From contig NZ_KB891317.1 in assembly GCF_000373385.1 (NCBI RefSeq), forward strand, positions 62,001-126,000: a DNA stretch of 64,000 nucleotides. Direction: 5' to 3'. The stretch's first letter is position 1. Each line of letters opens with the position of its first letter. The notes beneath the pieces are model-generated. The model had not been told where the DNA came from. It worked only from the letters and a program-made list of their open reading frames with translations, and ran no database searches. The DNA comes from Thiobacillus thioparus DSM 505. GTDB lineage: Bacteria; Pseudomonadota; Gammaproteobacteria; Burkholderiales; Thiobacillaceae. Below, in pieces: positions 34,660 to 43,904 of this stretch. The translations under genes and the position numbers were made by a program.

Positions 34660-35421
34660 ATGCTGGGCATCATCGGCGGTACCGGTCTTACGCAACTGGC
34701 CAATCTGGAAATCACCCATCGTCAGGTGGCGCGTACGCCCTACGGCGAACCCTCGGGCGCACTCACCTTCGGCCGCATTTGCGGGCAGGAGGTAATCTTC
34801 CTGGCGCGTCATGGCTATGGGCATACCATTCCGCCGCACGATGTGAATTATCGCGCCAACCTGTGGGCGCTGAAGGAACATGGCGTCGACCGTGTGGTGT
34901 CGGTGGCCACGATCGGCGGCATACACCCCGAGCTGATCCCCGGTACGCTGGTCATCCCCGATCAGATCATCGACTACACGCACAGCCGTGCCGCCACGTA
35001 TTTTGTCGGCAGCGACAAACCGGTGACCCATCTCGATTTCACGACGCCCTATTGCGGTGCCATGCGCGTGGCGCTGCTGCAAGCCGCCGTCCGCGCCGGC
35101 ATCAGCCTGCGCGACGGCGGCGTCTACGGCGCAGTGCAGGGGCCGCGCCTGGAAACGGCGGCCGAAATCAACCGTATGGAGCGCGATGGCGCCGACATGG
35201 TGGGCATGACCGGCATGCCGGAAGCCTATCTGGCGCGCGAATTGGCGCTCTGCTACGCGACGGTGGGCGCAGTGGTCAATCATGCGGCCGGCCGAGGACT
35301 ATCGTCCGAAGGCATCCAGATGGGTGAAATCCAGGCCGTGCTGGGCGAAGTGATGCTGCAGGTGCGGCATCTGCTGGAACAACTCGTGACCGACGACGCG
35401 GCCGGCTTGTGCACGTACTGA
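34660..35421 (+). CDS. S-methyl-5'-thioinosine phosphorylase (MTAP/PNP family)
   Basis: A 253-residue PNP/MTAP-family enzyme: MLGIIGGTGL, phosphate-binding FLARHGYGHTIPPHDVNYRAN, GVYGAVQGPRLETAAEI, and DMVGMTGMPEAYLARELALCYA. In adenine-specific MTAPs the base-contact segment carries two Asp residues; here it reads VVNHAAGRG with Asn, as in 6-oxopurine-specific enzymes such as the Pseudomonas methylthioinosine phosphorylase. It would release hypoxanthine and 5-methylthioribose-1-phosphate from deaminated methylthioadenosine. Adjacency to HGPRT supports that product. Confidence 0.85.
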   Translation: MLGIIGGTGLTQLANLEITHRQVARTPYGEPSGALTFGRICGQEVIFLARHGYGHTIPPHDVNYRANLWALKEHGVDRVVSVATIGGIHPELIPGTLVIPDQIIDYTHSRAATYFVGSDKPVTHLDFTTPYCGAMRVALLQAAVRAGISLRDGGVYGAVQGPRLETAAEINRMERDGADMVGMTGMPEAYLARELALCYATVGAVVNHAAGRGLSSEGIQMGEIQAVLGEVMLQVRHLLEQLVTDDAAGLCTY

Positions 35422-35442
35422 GCTTGGAATGAAGCGAACCGT

Positions 35443-36165
35443 ATGAAACTCTATCGCGCCCTGCAGTCGCAGGGATTCGGTTCACGCAAGAGCTGTGTGG
35501 CCCAAGTGCGTGCGGGCGCGGTCGGGGTCAACGGTGCGGTCTGCGACGATCCGGAGACCGAGGTCGATCCCGCAGGGCTGGAACTGACCCTCGACGGCGT
35601 GACCTGGATGTTTCGCGAGCAAGCCTATGTGCTGATGCACAAACCGGCCGGCTACGAGTGCTCGCATCATCCCAGCCATCACCCCAGCGTGTTTTCCCTG
35701 TTGCCGGCGCCGTTGCTGCAGCGCGGGGTACAGTGCGTGGGACGGCTCGATCAGGACACCACCGGCCTGCTGCTGTTTTCCGATGACGGCCAGTTCATCC
35801 ACCGCATGATTTCGCCCAGAAAGGGCATTGCCAAAGTCTATCGCGCCACCTGTGCTGAATCCGTGACCGACGCCATGCTGGATGCCTTGCGTCAAGGCGT
35901 GGCATTGAACGACGAACCGGTGCCGATCGCCGCGCTGGCCTGCGACAGACTCGATGCGTGCACGTTGCGCCTGACACTCGCCGAAGGCAAATACCATCAG
36001 GTCAAACGCATGATCGCGGCGACAGGGAATCGGGTCGAGACGCTGCATCGCGAAGCCATCGGCAGCCACGCCCTGCCCGCAGACCTGCCGCCCGGCGGCT
36101 GGCGCTGGTTGGCGCCCGCAGACCTGCAACAGCTGGAGCAGCCATGGCCATCCGCGAGGTCCTGA
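35443..36165 (+). CDS. rsuA: RsuA-family 16S rRNA pseudouridine synthase
   Basis: A 240-residue protein. The N-terminal S4-like RNA-binding segment ([25 protein letters not shown] is the clear start) precedes the RsuA/RluB catalytic domain with the active-site Asp in [32 protein letters not shown] and the C-terminal [16 protein letters not shown]. It most likely modifies U516 of 16S rRNA. The last 22 bases overlap the def gene, so the genes are coupled. Confidence 0.9.
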   Translation: MKLYRALQSQGFGSRKSCVAQVRAGAVGVNGAVCDDPETEVDPAGLELTLDGVTWMFREQAYVLMHKPAGYECSHHPSHHPSVFSLLPAPLLQRGVQCVGRLDQDTTGLLLFSDDGQFIHRMISPRKGIAKVYRATCAESVTDAMLDALRQGVALNDEPVPIAALACDRLDACTLRLTLAEGKYHQVKRMIAATGNRVETLHREAIGSHALPADLPPGGWRWLAPADLQQLEQPWPSARS

Positions 36166-36677
36166 AAATGGGTGATCCGCGCCTGCTTGCGCAGGCGCGT
36201 CCTGTGGAGGATTTTTCCTCGCCCGAACTGACGCAATTGATTGTCGATATGCAGGACACCATGCGCTCGCTGAACGGGGCCGGGCTGGCGGCGCCACAGA
36301 TCGGCATCGGCCTGCAGGTGGTGATATTCGAAGTTGCCGCCAATCCGCGTTATCCGGAAGCCGAGAACGTTCCTTTCACGGTGCTGATCAACCCTGTGCT
36401 GACACCCCTGTCCGATGTCATGAAAGAGGGCTGGGAAGGCTGCCTGTCGGTGCCGGGCATGCGCGGGCTCGTGCCGCGCCACGTATCCCTGCGTTACCAG
36501 GGCTTCGATGCCACCGGGCAGCCGATCGATCGCAGCGTGAACGATTTCCATGCCCGTGTGGTGCAGCACGAGGTCGACCATCTACACGGCATTCTGTATC
36601 CGATGCGTATCCGTGACCTGCGCGCTTTCGGCTTCACCGAGACCTTGTTCCCGGGACAAACCCTGCAGGACGATTGA
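36144..36677 (+). CDS. def: Peptide deformylase
   Basis: A 177-residue PDF that removes formyl from nascent chains. All three motifs are present: [22 protein letters not shown] (metal Cys) and [12 protein letters not shown] (HExxH). The length is typical. ATG 36144 lies within the end of rsuA. This def stands apart from the usual def-fmt pair, so the genome may hold a second copy next to fmt. Confidence 0.95.
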   Translation: MAIREVLKMGDPRLLAQARPVEDFSSPELTQLIVDMQDTMRSLNGAGLAAPQIGIGLQVVIFEVAANPRYPEAENVPFTVLINPVLTPLSDVMKEGWEGCLSVPGMRGLVPRHVSLRYQGFDATGQPIDRSVNDFHARVVQHEVDHLHGILYPMRIRDLRAFGFTETLFPGQTLQDD

Positions 36678-36795
36678 CGGGTTTTCGACGCTTTCGGGCA
36701 TGCATTTAGCTTGCCTAAAGTTGCGACGGTCCTCGCCGCTAACTTGTAGCGTAACCGTGGGCGATGTGCCCCGGCACACGCAGCAAGGACACCCA

Positions 36796-37179
36796 ATGAT
36801 CCCGGAACATCAGATCCAGCAGGCCCAGCGTCACATCCACCACGCCGACGTGATGATGGACGAAGCAGCCCAGCTCGACGACATTGCTGTCCAGTTGATG
36901 GCCGTGCAGCGGCACTGGACCGATCCCAACCGCCCGCTGCGCCTCATGGCCGCGCTGGAAGCCAGCCGCAGCGTCTGGCACGCGATCCAGACCGGACTGG
37001 CCGAAGGCACATTGGCGCTGCCGTTGGACATGCAGCACAACCTGCTGATCCTGTCGGTGTATGCCGACTGCAAGATCGGTTTGTGCGAGGCCACGCCTGA
37101 CGTTGATACCCTGGGCAGCCTCATCGCCTTGACGCGCACGCTGGCCGGCAGCCTCAAGGAATGGCGGGAGGCGGCATGA
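36796..37179 (+). CDS. Small helical protein, weakly FlaF-like
   Basis: A 127-residue all-helical protein: PEHQIQQAQRHIHHADVMMD, then NRPLRLMAALEASRSVWHAI, LALPLDMQHNLLILSVYADC. The pattern of an Arg-rich helix followed by a helix-turn with PxxxxxxLxxLxxYxD resembles FlaF flagellin-regulator proteins, but no flagellar gene is nearby and FlaF is usually alphaproteobacterial. It is coupled by ATGA to the next small gene. I regard the FlaF call as a possibility only; otherwise it is unknown. Confidence 0.6.
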   Translation: MIPEHQIQQAQRHIHHADVMMDEAAQLDDIAVQLMAVQRHWTDPNRPLRLMAALEASRSVWHAIQTGLAEGTLALPLDMQHNLLILSVYADCKIGLCEATPDVDTLGSLIALTRTLAGSLKEWREAA

Positions 37180-37400
37180 GCCTGTTTCAAGATTACGAAC
37201 GGTATTCCGGCCTGAGTCTCGCCGATGTGGCGGGGGTCAGTACGTCGGTTCGCCCCGGGCGCGGGCGCAATCGCGTCAAGCCCGACGTGGATGAAAAGGT
37301 CAAGAAGCCGGCCGACGGCGTACGCAAGAAATCACCGCCTGCCCGCAAAACACCGTCGCGCGGCCGTTACGTCGACGAATACGCGCGCCCGGCCGTCTAG
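37176..37400 (+). CDS. Small basic protein of unknown function
   Basis: A 74-residue protein overlapping the preceding gene by four bases (ATGA). The N-terminus MSLFQDYERYSGLSLADVAG looks folded or motif-like; the rest is Lys/Arg/Pro-rich and probably disordered (RPGRGRNRVKP, KKPADGVRKKSPPARK), consistent with nucleic-acid or membrane contact. No family is recognised. It is likely made together with the FlaF-like protein. Confidence 0.55.
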   Translation: MSLFQDYERYSGLSLADVAGVSTSVRPGRGRNRVKPDVDEKVKKPADGVRKKSPPARKTPSRGRYVDEYARPAV

Positions 37401-37413
37401 GGTCCGACGCAGT

Positions 37414-39960
37414 TCACTTCAGCACTTCGATCGTCTCGGCTTCCAACGCCTCGCGGCCCGCGGGCGTCTGCAAGGCGGCGCCCCGGATCAGAAACGTATC
37501 CTCCACCCGTTCGCCCAGGGTGTCGATCTTGGCGGCATAGACGTTCACGTCATGTCGCATCAGCACTTCTGCCACCGCGAATAGCAAGCCGCCGCGATCC
37601 GCGCAGGTGATCGACAGCATATGGCCGTGGCCCTGTGCGTCGGCTTCCAGCTGTACCGTGGTGGGGTAGGGGTGGTGACGCTGATGGCGTGACAGGCGGC
37701 CGCGCGGCACAGGCTGTATCGGACGCGTAGGGTCGAGATCGCGCGCCAGTTCGTATTCCACGAAATTCAGGAAATCGCGGTAATGGATGCCGCGATTGGC
37801 CAGGTCCATCACCTGGAAACTGTCCAGGGCATAACCATTGCGTGTGGTGTGGATCTTGGCTTCGAGAATGGTGTACTGGATACGGGCGAAAAAGCCGCAG
37901 ATACGCGCGAAGATGTCGGCCCGGTCGGGTGCGTAGACCAGCACCTGGATGCCCTCGCCGGCCGGCGACAGCCGCGCCCGCACAATGGCGTCAGTACTGT
38001 CGGTACGGCGCCACAGCATGCGCGCCTGCCAGGCCATGTCGCGGGCGTCGAAGCGGACGAAATAGCGTTCATCGAGATGCTGCCACAACGCATCGGCGGC
38101 GCTGGCCGGCAGGCCATACAGGGCGAGATTGACCCGTGCTTCGTTCTGCCGGGCGGCAATGTCCGCCACCGCGGCGTCGCTGCCGGCCAACCGGGCATGG
38201 GTGGCGTGATAAAGGTCTTCCAGCAGCTTGCCTTTCCACGCGTTCCACACCTTGGGGCTGGTGCCGCGGATGTCGGCCACGGTCAGCAGATACAGGGCGT
38301 CCAGCCGGCGCGCGTCGCCGACCCGGGCGGCGAAGGCGGCGATGACTGCGGGGTCGCTGATGTCCTCTTTCTGCGAGGTACGCGACATCACCAGATGCAT
38401 GTCCACCAGCCAGGCGACCAGCTCGCTGTCCGCCTTTTCGAGCCCGTGCTGCCGACAGAACCGCCGCGCGGCGACCGCGCCCAGTTCGGAATGGTCGCCG
38501 CCGCGCCCCTTGGCGATGTCGTGGAACAGGGCGGCCAGGTAGAGCAGTTCGGGCTTGTCGAACGCGGCGATCAGCCGGCTGGCAAGCGGGAATTCGTGCG
38601 CCAGATCCGCCACGGTGAAGCGCCGCACGTTGCGCAGTACGGTAAGGATGTGTTCGTCGACCGTGTAGACGTGGAAGAGGTCGTGTTGCATCTGTCCGAC
38701 GACGCGGCCGAATGCCGGGATGTAGCGACCGAGCAGGCCATAGCGATGCATCGCGCGCAGCGCCCGGGTGAGGCCCAGCGGCTGGCGCAGCAGCGTCATG
38801 AACAGGGCGCGATGCAGCGGATCGGCGCGAAAGGCGGCGTCGATGCGGGTGCTGCCGCGCCACAGCGCGCGCAATGTTGCCGGCTCGAAACCGGCAAGCG
38901 TCGGGTGCTGGGCATAGACAATGAAGGCGCGCAGCAGAGCATCCGGTTTGTGCTCGAACAGGTCGGCTGCGCGCGCTTCGAGCAGGTTGGCGCGCAACTG
39001 GAAATCGGCATCGATCGGCTCGGGCGGCGCGGTCACCGGGAACAGCCGTACGCGCAGCGACTGGATGAGGATGTCATTGACGCGCTGAATCAGCTTGGCG
39101 GCCCGGTAATACCCTTGCATCAGGCGTTCGCCTGCGCGCTTGTGTGCAGTGGCGGCGAGCCCCAGCCGCGCAGCGAGCTCGGTCTGGTAATCGAAGGCGA
39201 GGCGGTCTTCGCGTCGTCCGGCCAGGAGATGCAGATGGATGCGCAAGGCCGACAGCGAATATTCCTCGCGCACAATGCGGCGCGCCTCGGCAGAGGTGAG
39301 CAGTCCGGCGCGCGTGATGCCGCTCCAGCTGCCCTGGATGCCGCAGGCCTGCGCCAGCCAATGAATGGTGTGCAGGTCGCGCAGGCCGCCGGGGCTGTCC
39401 TTCAGGTTGGGTTCGAGCTTGTAGGCGCTGTCGTCGAAACGTGCATGGCGGGCCTGCTGCTCGGCCAGCTTGCCGTCGAAAAAATGCTGGGCGTCGAAAC
39501 GTGCCTGGAAGCGGCGGCCGAATTCGTCGAACAGGTCCGCAGCTCCGCACACGAAGCGCGCCTCCAGCAGGTTGGTTTCCACCGTGATGTCCGCGGCCTC
39601 GGCCAGACAGGCGTCGACCGTGCGTACACTGTGGCCGATCTCCAATCCGACGTCCCAGCAGGCCTGCACCCAGTTTTCCAGCGTGGCCTGCTGGTCGGGG
39701 GTGGGGTCATGGGGCAGAACCATCAGCACGTCCACGTCGGAACCGGGGAACAGTTCGCCGCGTCCGTAGCCGCCGACGGCCGCGAGGCAGAACGTGGGGG
39801 GGAGGGCGAGCCGTGCCGAGAGTTCGATCAGCACGCTGTCGACCAACGCAGCGTGGCGGCTCAGGTAGTGGGCGGTGGATTTGCGCAGGAAAGCCGCAGC
39901 CAGATCGGCGCGGCCCGATTTGAGCCGCTCGCGAAGATCGGCGAACGGCCGTTTGCTCAC
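37414..39960 (-). CDS. glnD: Bifunctional uridylyltransferase/uridylyl-removing enzyme GlnD
   Basis: An 848-residue PII-signalling enzyme that sets nitrogen regulation. The nucleotidyltransferase domain is at the N-terminus (GGYGRGELFPGSDVDVLM), followed by KLEPNLKDSPGGLRDLHTIH, an HD domain (FHDIAKGRGGDHSELG), and two C-terminal ACT domains (EGIQVLVYAPDRADIFARIC and LSITCADRGGLLFAVAEVLM) that sense glutamine. The start is a GTG overlapping the map stop (GTGA). The length is normal. It is co-transcribed with map, a pairing common near rpsB-tsf. Confidence 0.96.
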   Translation of the reverse strand: MSKRPFADLRERLKSGRADLAAAFLRKSTAHYLSRHAALVDSVLIELSARLALPPTFCLAAVGGYGRGELFPGSDVDVLMVLPHDPTPDQQATLENWVQACWDVGLEIGHSVRTVDACLAEAADITVETNLLEARFVCGAADLFDEFGRRFQARFDAQHFFDGKLAEQQARHARFDDSAYKLEPNLKDSPGGLRDLHTIHWLAQACGIQGSWSGITRAGLLTSAEARRIVREEYSLSALRIHLHLLAGRREDRLAFDYQTELAARLGLAATAHKRAGERLMQGYYRAAKLIQRVNDILIQSLRVRLFPVTAPPEPIDADFQLRANLLEARAADLFEHKPDALLRAFIVYAQHPTLAGFEPATLRALWRGSTRIDAAFRADPLHRALFMTLLRQPLGLTRALRAMHRYGLLGRYIPAFGRVVGQMQHDLFHVYTVDEHILTVLRNVRRFTVADLAHEFPLASRLIAAFDKPELLYLAALFHDIAKGRGGDHSELGAVAARRFCRQHGLEKADSELVAWLVDMHLVMSRTSQKEDISDPAVIAAFAARVGDARRLDALYLLTVADIRGTSPKVWNAWKGKLLEDLYHATHARLAGSDAAVADIAARQNEARVNLALYGLPASAADALWQHLDERYFVRFDARDMAWQARMLWRRTDSTDAIVRARLSPAGEGIQVLVYAPDRADIFARICGFFARIQYTILEAKIHTTRNGYALDSFQVMDLANRGIHYRDFLNFVEYELARDLDPTRPIQPVPRGRLSRHQRHHPYPTTVQLEADAQGHGHMLSITCADRGGLLFAVAEVLMRHDVNVYAAKIDTLGERVEDTFLIRGAALQTPAGREALEAETIEVLK

Positions 39961-40766
39961 GCAGCGTGACGGATGTGGTCGGGAACGGCCGGGGTGCCGG
40001 CCGAGACGGTCAGGACTTCGTAGCCGTTGTCGGTCACCAGGATCGTGTGTTCCCACTGCGCAGAGAGGCTGCGGTCCTTGGTGACGATGGTCCAGCCGTC
40101 GGGCATCTGGCGGATGTCGCGGCGGCCGGCGTTGATCATCGGCTCGATAGTGAAGGTCATGCCAGGTTCCAGCACGAGGCCGGTGCCGGGCTTGCCGTAG
40201 TGCAACACCTGCGGGTCCTCATGGAAATTGAGACCGATGCCGTGGCCGCAGAACTCGCGTACCACGCTGTAGCCATGGTTTTCGGCGAAGCGCTGGATGG
40301 CGTGGCCGATGTCGCCCAGACGAGCGCCCGGCTTGACACGATCGATGCCGACCCACATCGCTTCGTAGGTGATCTGGATCAGGCGCTTGGCCTGGATCGA
40401 CGCCTCGCCCGCCGCGAACATGCGGCTGGTATCGCCGTGCCAGCCGTCCTTGATGACCGTGATATCGAGGTTCACGACGTCGCCGTTCTTCAGCACCTTG
40501 TCGCCCGGCACCCCGTGGCACACCTGGTTGTTGACCGAGGTGCAGATCGACTTGGGATAAGGCGCGTGCCCCGACGGCGCGTAGTTCAGCGGCGCCGGGA
40601 TCGTGCCCTGCACGTTGACCATGTAGTCGTGGCACAGGCGGTCGAGCTCGCCCGTGGTGACGCCGGGTTTGACGAAGGGCGTGATGTAGTCGAGCACTTC
40701 CGAAGCAAGTCGTCCGGCGACGCGCATGCCTTCGATTTCGGCGCCGGTTTTGATGGTGACAGTCAT
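39957..40766 (-). CDS. map: Methionine aminopeptidase, type I
   Basis: A 269-residue dinuclear metallopeptidase that removes N-terminal Met. Metal ligands lie in NLDITVIKDGWHGDTSRMF, GHGIGLNFHEDPQVLHY and MTFTIEPMINAG, with Glu in the C-terminal WEHTILVTDNGYEVLT. Other family blocks are SICTSVNNQVCHGVPGDK and CGHGIG. The length is typical for class Ia. It is first in the map-glnD unit, divergent from nothing nearby: the next gene upstream is more than 2 kb away on the plus strand after two small minus-strand genes. Confidence 0.97.
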   Translation of the reverse strand: MTVTIKTGAEIEGMRVAGRLASEVLDYITPFVKPGVTTGELDRLCHDYMVNVQGTIPAPLNYAPSGHAPYPKSICTSVNNQVCHGVPGDKVLKNGDVVNLDITVIKDGWHGDTSRMFAAGEASIQAKRLIQITYEAMWVGIDRVKPGARLGDIGHAIQRFAENHGYSVVREFCGHGIGLNFHEDPQVLHYGKPGTGLVLEPGMTFTIEPMINAGRRDIRQMPDGWTIVTKDRSLSAQWEHTILVTDNGYEVLTVSAGTPAVPDHIRHAA

Positions 40767-40927
40767 GATGTTTGGGCTGGATGCGGGGCTTAAAGCAGCA
40801 TTCTAGCGCGCCCGACAGGTGCCGGAAAAACCATGCTTACGTCATGGGGGTATGCAAGCAGGGGACGCACTGCTGCATTCCCGCTTGCATGCCTGGCCGG
40901 AAACTGCGCCGGCTATCTGCGCCGTCC

Positions 40928-41230
40928 CTACTGGCCCGCGGATGACGCACCGCTGCTACGAACCTGTTCGCGGGTTTCGGTGCGGATCTGGTCGCGGTTC
41001 TGGTTACGCTGCGCACTGTTGGCCTGGGCGCCATCGCGCGTCTGGATGCGCTTTTCATTGCGGCTTTGGGTGCGCGTTTCCTTGCGTTGTGTCGAATCAG
41101 GGTAGGACATTCCGGTATTGCCCATTCCCATGCCGCCCCCCATGCCGGCGTGGCCGCCCTTGGCGTGGACTGTGCCGCTGGCCAGACCGGCGGCAAGCAG
41201 GATGACGGAAAGGATTTTTGTCGATTTCAT
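40928..41230 (-). CDS. Small exported Arg/Gln/Thr-rich protein
   Basis: An unrecognised 100-residue protein. A clear signal peptide (MKSTKILSVILLAAGLASGT, then VHA, likely cleavage after VHA) is followed by a Gly/Met-rich stretch (GGHAGMGGGMGMGNTGM) and a long charged low-complexity tail rich in Arg, Gln, Thr and Glu (repeats of the type QxRNxxRxQTR, TRTQSRNEKRIQTRDG). It is predicted to be periplasmic and largely disordered. It sits 25 bases downstream of another small exported protein; both are divergent from a two-component system. Confidence 0.6.
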   Translation of the reverse strand: MKSTKILSVILLAAGLASGTVHAKGGHAGMGGGMGMGNTGMSYPDSTQRKETRTQSRNEKRIQTRDGAQANSAQRNQNRDQIRTETREQVRSSGASSAGQ

Positions 41231-41255
41231 GGTGCACTCCTTAAAGTGGGTGGGA

Positions 41256-41600
41256 TTAACGACCCCGTCGTCCGGTGCCGGCGCCAGGGGCGGTACCGGG
41301 ACTGATGCCTGGCGCCGCGCCACCCATTTCCGGGTGGCGATGCTCGTAGCCCGCGCCATAAGGCAGACGGACGGGAGCCTGCCGACTGTCCTGGGTTGGC
41401 GTTGGCGCGCGCAGATTACGCTGTACCGCCTCGTCGACCGGACTTGTACCGGGAGGGTGTGGGGGGTCGCGCGGCAACGACAGGTTGAGAGGGCGAGGCT
41501 GCACGATGTTCGCGCTGCCCTGGCGTGCCTCGGCCAGTGTCGGCATGGCAAGGGCCAGAACGGACGGGACAAGGAGCAGGCTCAGGCGGGGCAGGGTCAT
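41256..41600 (-). CDS. Small exported Pro-rich protein
   Basis: An unrecognised 114-residue protein. The signal peptide is MTLPRLSLLLVPSVLALAMP to TLAEA, followed by a Pro/Gly/Arg-rich mature chain (NLSLPRDPPHPPGTSPVDEA, APGISPGTAPGAGTGRRGR). It is first of a two-gene minus-strand unit and lies about 260 bases from the divergent response regulator gene, which could control it. No function can be proposed from sequence. Confidence 0.55.
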   Translation of the reverse strand: MTLPRLSLLLVPSVLALAMPTLAEARQGSANIVQPRPLNLSLPRDPPHPPGTSPVDEAVQRNLRAPTPTQDSRQAPVRLPYGAGYEHRHPEMGGAAPGISPGTAPGAGTGRRGR

Positions 41601-41859
41601 GTGCGGTTCGGTTTCGTTGAGGCCGCGGGATTGCGGTTGGAATGCAGTATGGGTCGGTTGTGTCGCTGTGCAATGTCGGCTGGATGGCACTGCGTGCCAG
41701 TGTGTGTCCGTTTGTGACAGGCGGGCCGGAAAGGCCCTGTTGTGGAGTAGGATAAAAACATCGGGCGCAAGGCCCGAAAACCGTAACCCGCCTCCAATCC
41801 GGATGTCGCATGATGCAATCGTTCAAGCCTGTTGTGCCCAACCCTGCCCGGAGTGCGTT

Positions 41860-42576
41860 GTGACGGCACTCGCCGCGGCACGCATCCTGGTGGTGGACGA
41901 CGACCCGGGGCTGCGCACTTTGCTGGAGGCATACCTGGGCGACAGCGGGTTTGCGGTAGAGACGGCAATGGACGGAACGGCCATGTGGCAAGCGCTGGAG
42001 CGCAGCATGCCGGATGCTATCGTGCTCGACCTGATGATGCCGGGCGAGGACGGACTGTCGCTGGCGCGCCGTCTGCGCAGCCAGTCGAACGTGCCGATCC
42101 TCATGCTGTCGGCGCGCGGCGAGGAGATCGATCGCGTGGTGGGCCTGGAAATGGGGGCCGACGACTACCTGGCCAAGCCTTTCAGTCCACGCGAACTGCT
42201 GGCCCGCCTGCGTGCGCTGCTGCGGCGCAGCCAGGGACAGGCCGAGGCTGTCCCGCAGCCGGCGCTGCCCAGCTTCGGGCCGTATCGGCTGGATGCGGCG
42301 AGCCACCGGCTCACTCGCGACGGCGTCGAGGTGAAACTGTCGACCGCCGAATTCGCCCTGTTGCGCATCTTCATCGAGCACCCGCTGCGGGTGCTGTCGC
42401 GCGATACCCTGATCGACATGCTGAAGGGCTACGAGCGCGATCCCTTCGACCGCAGCGTCGATACCCGCGTCACCCGGCTGCGCCGCAAGATCGAGCCCGA
42501 TTCCGCCGAGCCGGTCTACATCCGCACCGTGCGCGGCGAGGGCTACCTGTTCAATCCGCGCGGCGGCGCGGCGTGA
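41860..42576 (+). CDS. OmpR-family response regulator
   Basis: A 238-residue regulator. The receiver domain has ARILVVDDDPGLRTLLEAYL, phosphoacceptor Asp in AIVLDLMMPGEDG and Lys in DYLAKPFSPRELLARL; the winged helix follows with VKLSTAEFALLRIFIEHP, SVDTRVTRLRRKIE and IRTVRGEGYLFNP. It is close to the OmpR/EnvZ type. The GTG at 41860 is preferred because GGAG lies six bases before it and it begins at the receiver; an ATG 19 codons upstream (41803) would add a Cys-rich leader. The stop overlaps the kinase start by four bases. Confidence 0.93.
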   Translation: MTALAAARILVVDDDPGLRTLLEAYLGDSGFAVETAMDGTAMWQALERSMPDAIVLDLMMPGEDGLSLARRLRSQSNVPILMLSARGEEIDRVVGLEMGADDYLAKPFSPRELLARLRALLRRSQGQAEAVPQPALPSFGPYRLDAASHRLTRDGVEVKLSTAEFALLRIFIEHPLRVLSRDTLIDMLKGYERDPFDRSVDTRVTRLRRKIEPDSAEPVYIRTVRGEGYLFNPRGGAA

Positions 42577-43904
42577 GGCTGTCGTCGCGCCTCAGCCTGA
42601 CGCAGCAGAATGCCTTGCTGCTGGTGGTGTTCTTCATCATTTTCGAACTGCTGGTGGCGTCGGCCATCACCTACTTCCTGATGCTGCCGATGGCGCGCCG
42701 GTCAGCGTCCGATCTCGCGGGCCTGATGACGCTGTCGGTGCAGACCTGGAGCGAGCTGCCGCCGGTCACCCGCCCCGCTTTCGAAATCGAACTGGTGCGT
42801 TCGCACGCGCTGGCGCTGCGCGCCGAGCCGCCGCACAATCCCGCGCCGCCTTCGTGGCGGGAACCCTATCTGCGCTTTCTGGTGGCGTCCCTGAGCGCGC
42901 GGGCGGGCGAGCCGGTCACGACTTCGCGCGAGGAAATCCGGGGCGAGGAATGGTTCTGGGTGTCGCTGCCTGCCGGCGACGGGCACCTCTCGGTGGGGTT
43001 TCCCCATAGCCGCATCGGCCCGCGTCCGGTTCATGCCCTGCTGGCCTCGCTGGCCGGCGGTGCGCTGTTGACCCTGCTGGCGGCCTGGTGGCTGGCGCGT
43101 CGCGCCATCCGTCCGCTGCAACGACTGCAGCAGGCGGTCACTTCCGTGGGGCTCGGGCAGACACCGGAGCGCCTGCCCGAGACCGGGCCGCGTGAGATCG
43201 CCGCCCTCAGCCGCCGTTTCAACGAAATGGCGAAACAGGTGGAGGATCTGCTGGCTGCCCGTACCGTGCTGCTGGCCGGCGTGTCGCACGACCTGCGCAC
43301 GCCGCTGGCACGGCTGCGGCTGGCGGTGGAAATGCTGGTGCGCAGGCCGAGTGCGGAACTGGCGGCGCAGGTGGAGGGCGACATCGAGGCGATGGACCGC
43401 CTGATCGGCGATGTCCTGACGCTGGCGCGCAGTTTCGGCCATGAAGCGGCCCAGCAGGTGGTGCTGCCCGATCTGCTGGCCGATCTGGTGCGAGCCACGC
43501 CCGGTGCGGCAGAGCGGGTGGAGATCAAGGCGGCCGATATCACGCTCGAGGTACCCCTTGGTGTCTTGCGCCGCATCCTGGCCAACCTGCTGGAAAATGC
43601 CCTGCGCTATGGCGGCGGGCAGCCGGTGACGCTGCGTGCCGAGGCGGCGGAAGGCGCGTGTCGCATCGGCGTGCTCGACCGCGGCCCCGGGATTCCTGTC
43701 GCGGAACAGGAGGCCGTATTCCGCCCGTTCTACCGGCTCGAAGCCTCACGTAACGTCGGCACAGGCGGCTCCGGGCTAGGCCTGGCGATCGTGCGCCAGC
43801 TGGCGGCCGCGCAAGGGTGGGAGGTCAGCCTGCAGGACCGGCCCGGCGGCGGGCTGGCGGTGTGGCTGCAGATTGCTCTGCCGCAGCCGGGCGCCTTGAT
43901 ATAA
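42573..43904 (+). CDS. EnvZ-like sensor histidine kinase
   Basis: A 443-residue membrane kinase. TM1 lies at about 11-35 (NALLLVVFFIIFELLVASAI), then a periplasmic domain of about 110 residues, TM2 near 150-170 (LLASLAGGALLTLLAAWWLA), HAMP (RRAIRPLQRLQQAV to RFNEMAKQVEDLL), H-box AGVSHDLRTPLARLRLAVEM, N-box NLLENALRYGGG, and G boxes DRGPGIPVAEQE and GSGLGLAIVRQLA. It starts at a GTG overlapping the regulator stop (GTGA). The close match to EnvZ in the H-box and HAMP suggests osmotic or envelope sensing; the targets are unknown. Confidence 0.92.
   Translation: MRLSSRLSLTQQNALLLVVFFIIFELLVASAITYFLMLPMARRSASDLAGLMTLSVQTWSELPPVTRPAFEIELVRSHALALRAEPPHNPAPPSWREPYLRFLVASLSARAGEPVTTSREEIRGEEWFWVSLPAGDGHLSVGFPHSRIGPRPVHALLASLAGGALLTLLAAWWLARRAIRPLQRLQQAVTSVGLGQTPERLPETGPREIAALSRRFNEMAKQVEDLLAARTVLLAGVSHDLRTPLARLRLAVEMLVRRPSAELAAQVEGDIEAMDRLIGDVLTLARSFGHEAAQQVVLPDLLADLVRATPGAAERVEIKAADITLEVPLGVLRRILANLLENALRYGGGQPVTLRAEAAEGACRIGVLDRGPGIPVAEQEAVFRPFYRLEASRNVGTGGSGLGLAIVRQLAAAQGWEVSLQDRPGGGLAVWLQIALPQPGALI

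Noticed and set aside
37783-39969. Long plus-strand open frame opposite glnD
   Set aside because: It is antisense to a complete GlnD with all domains; the translated product has no recognisable features.
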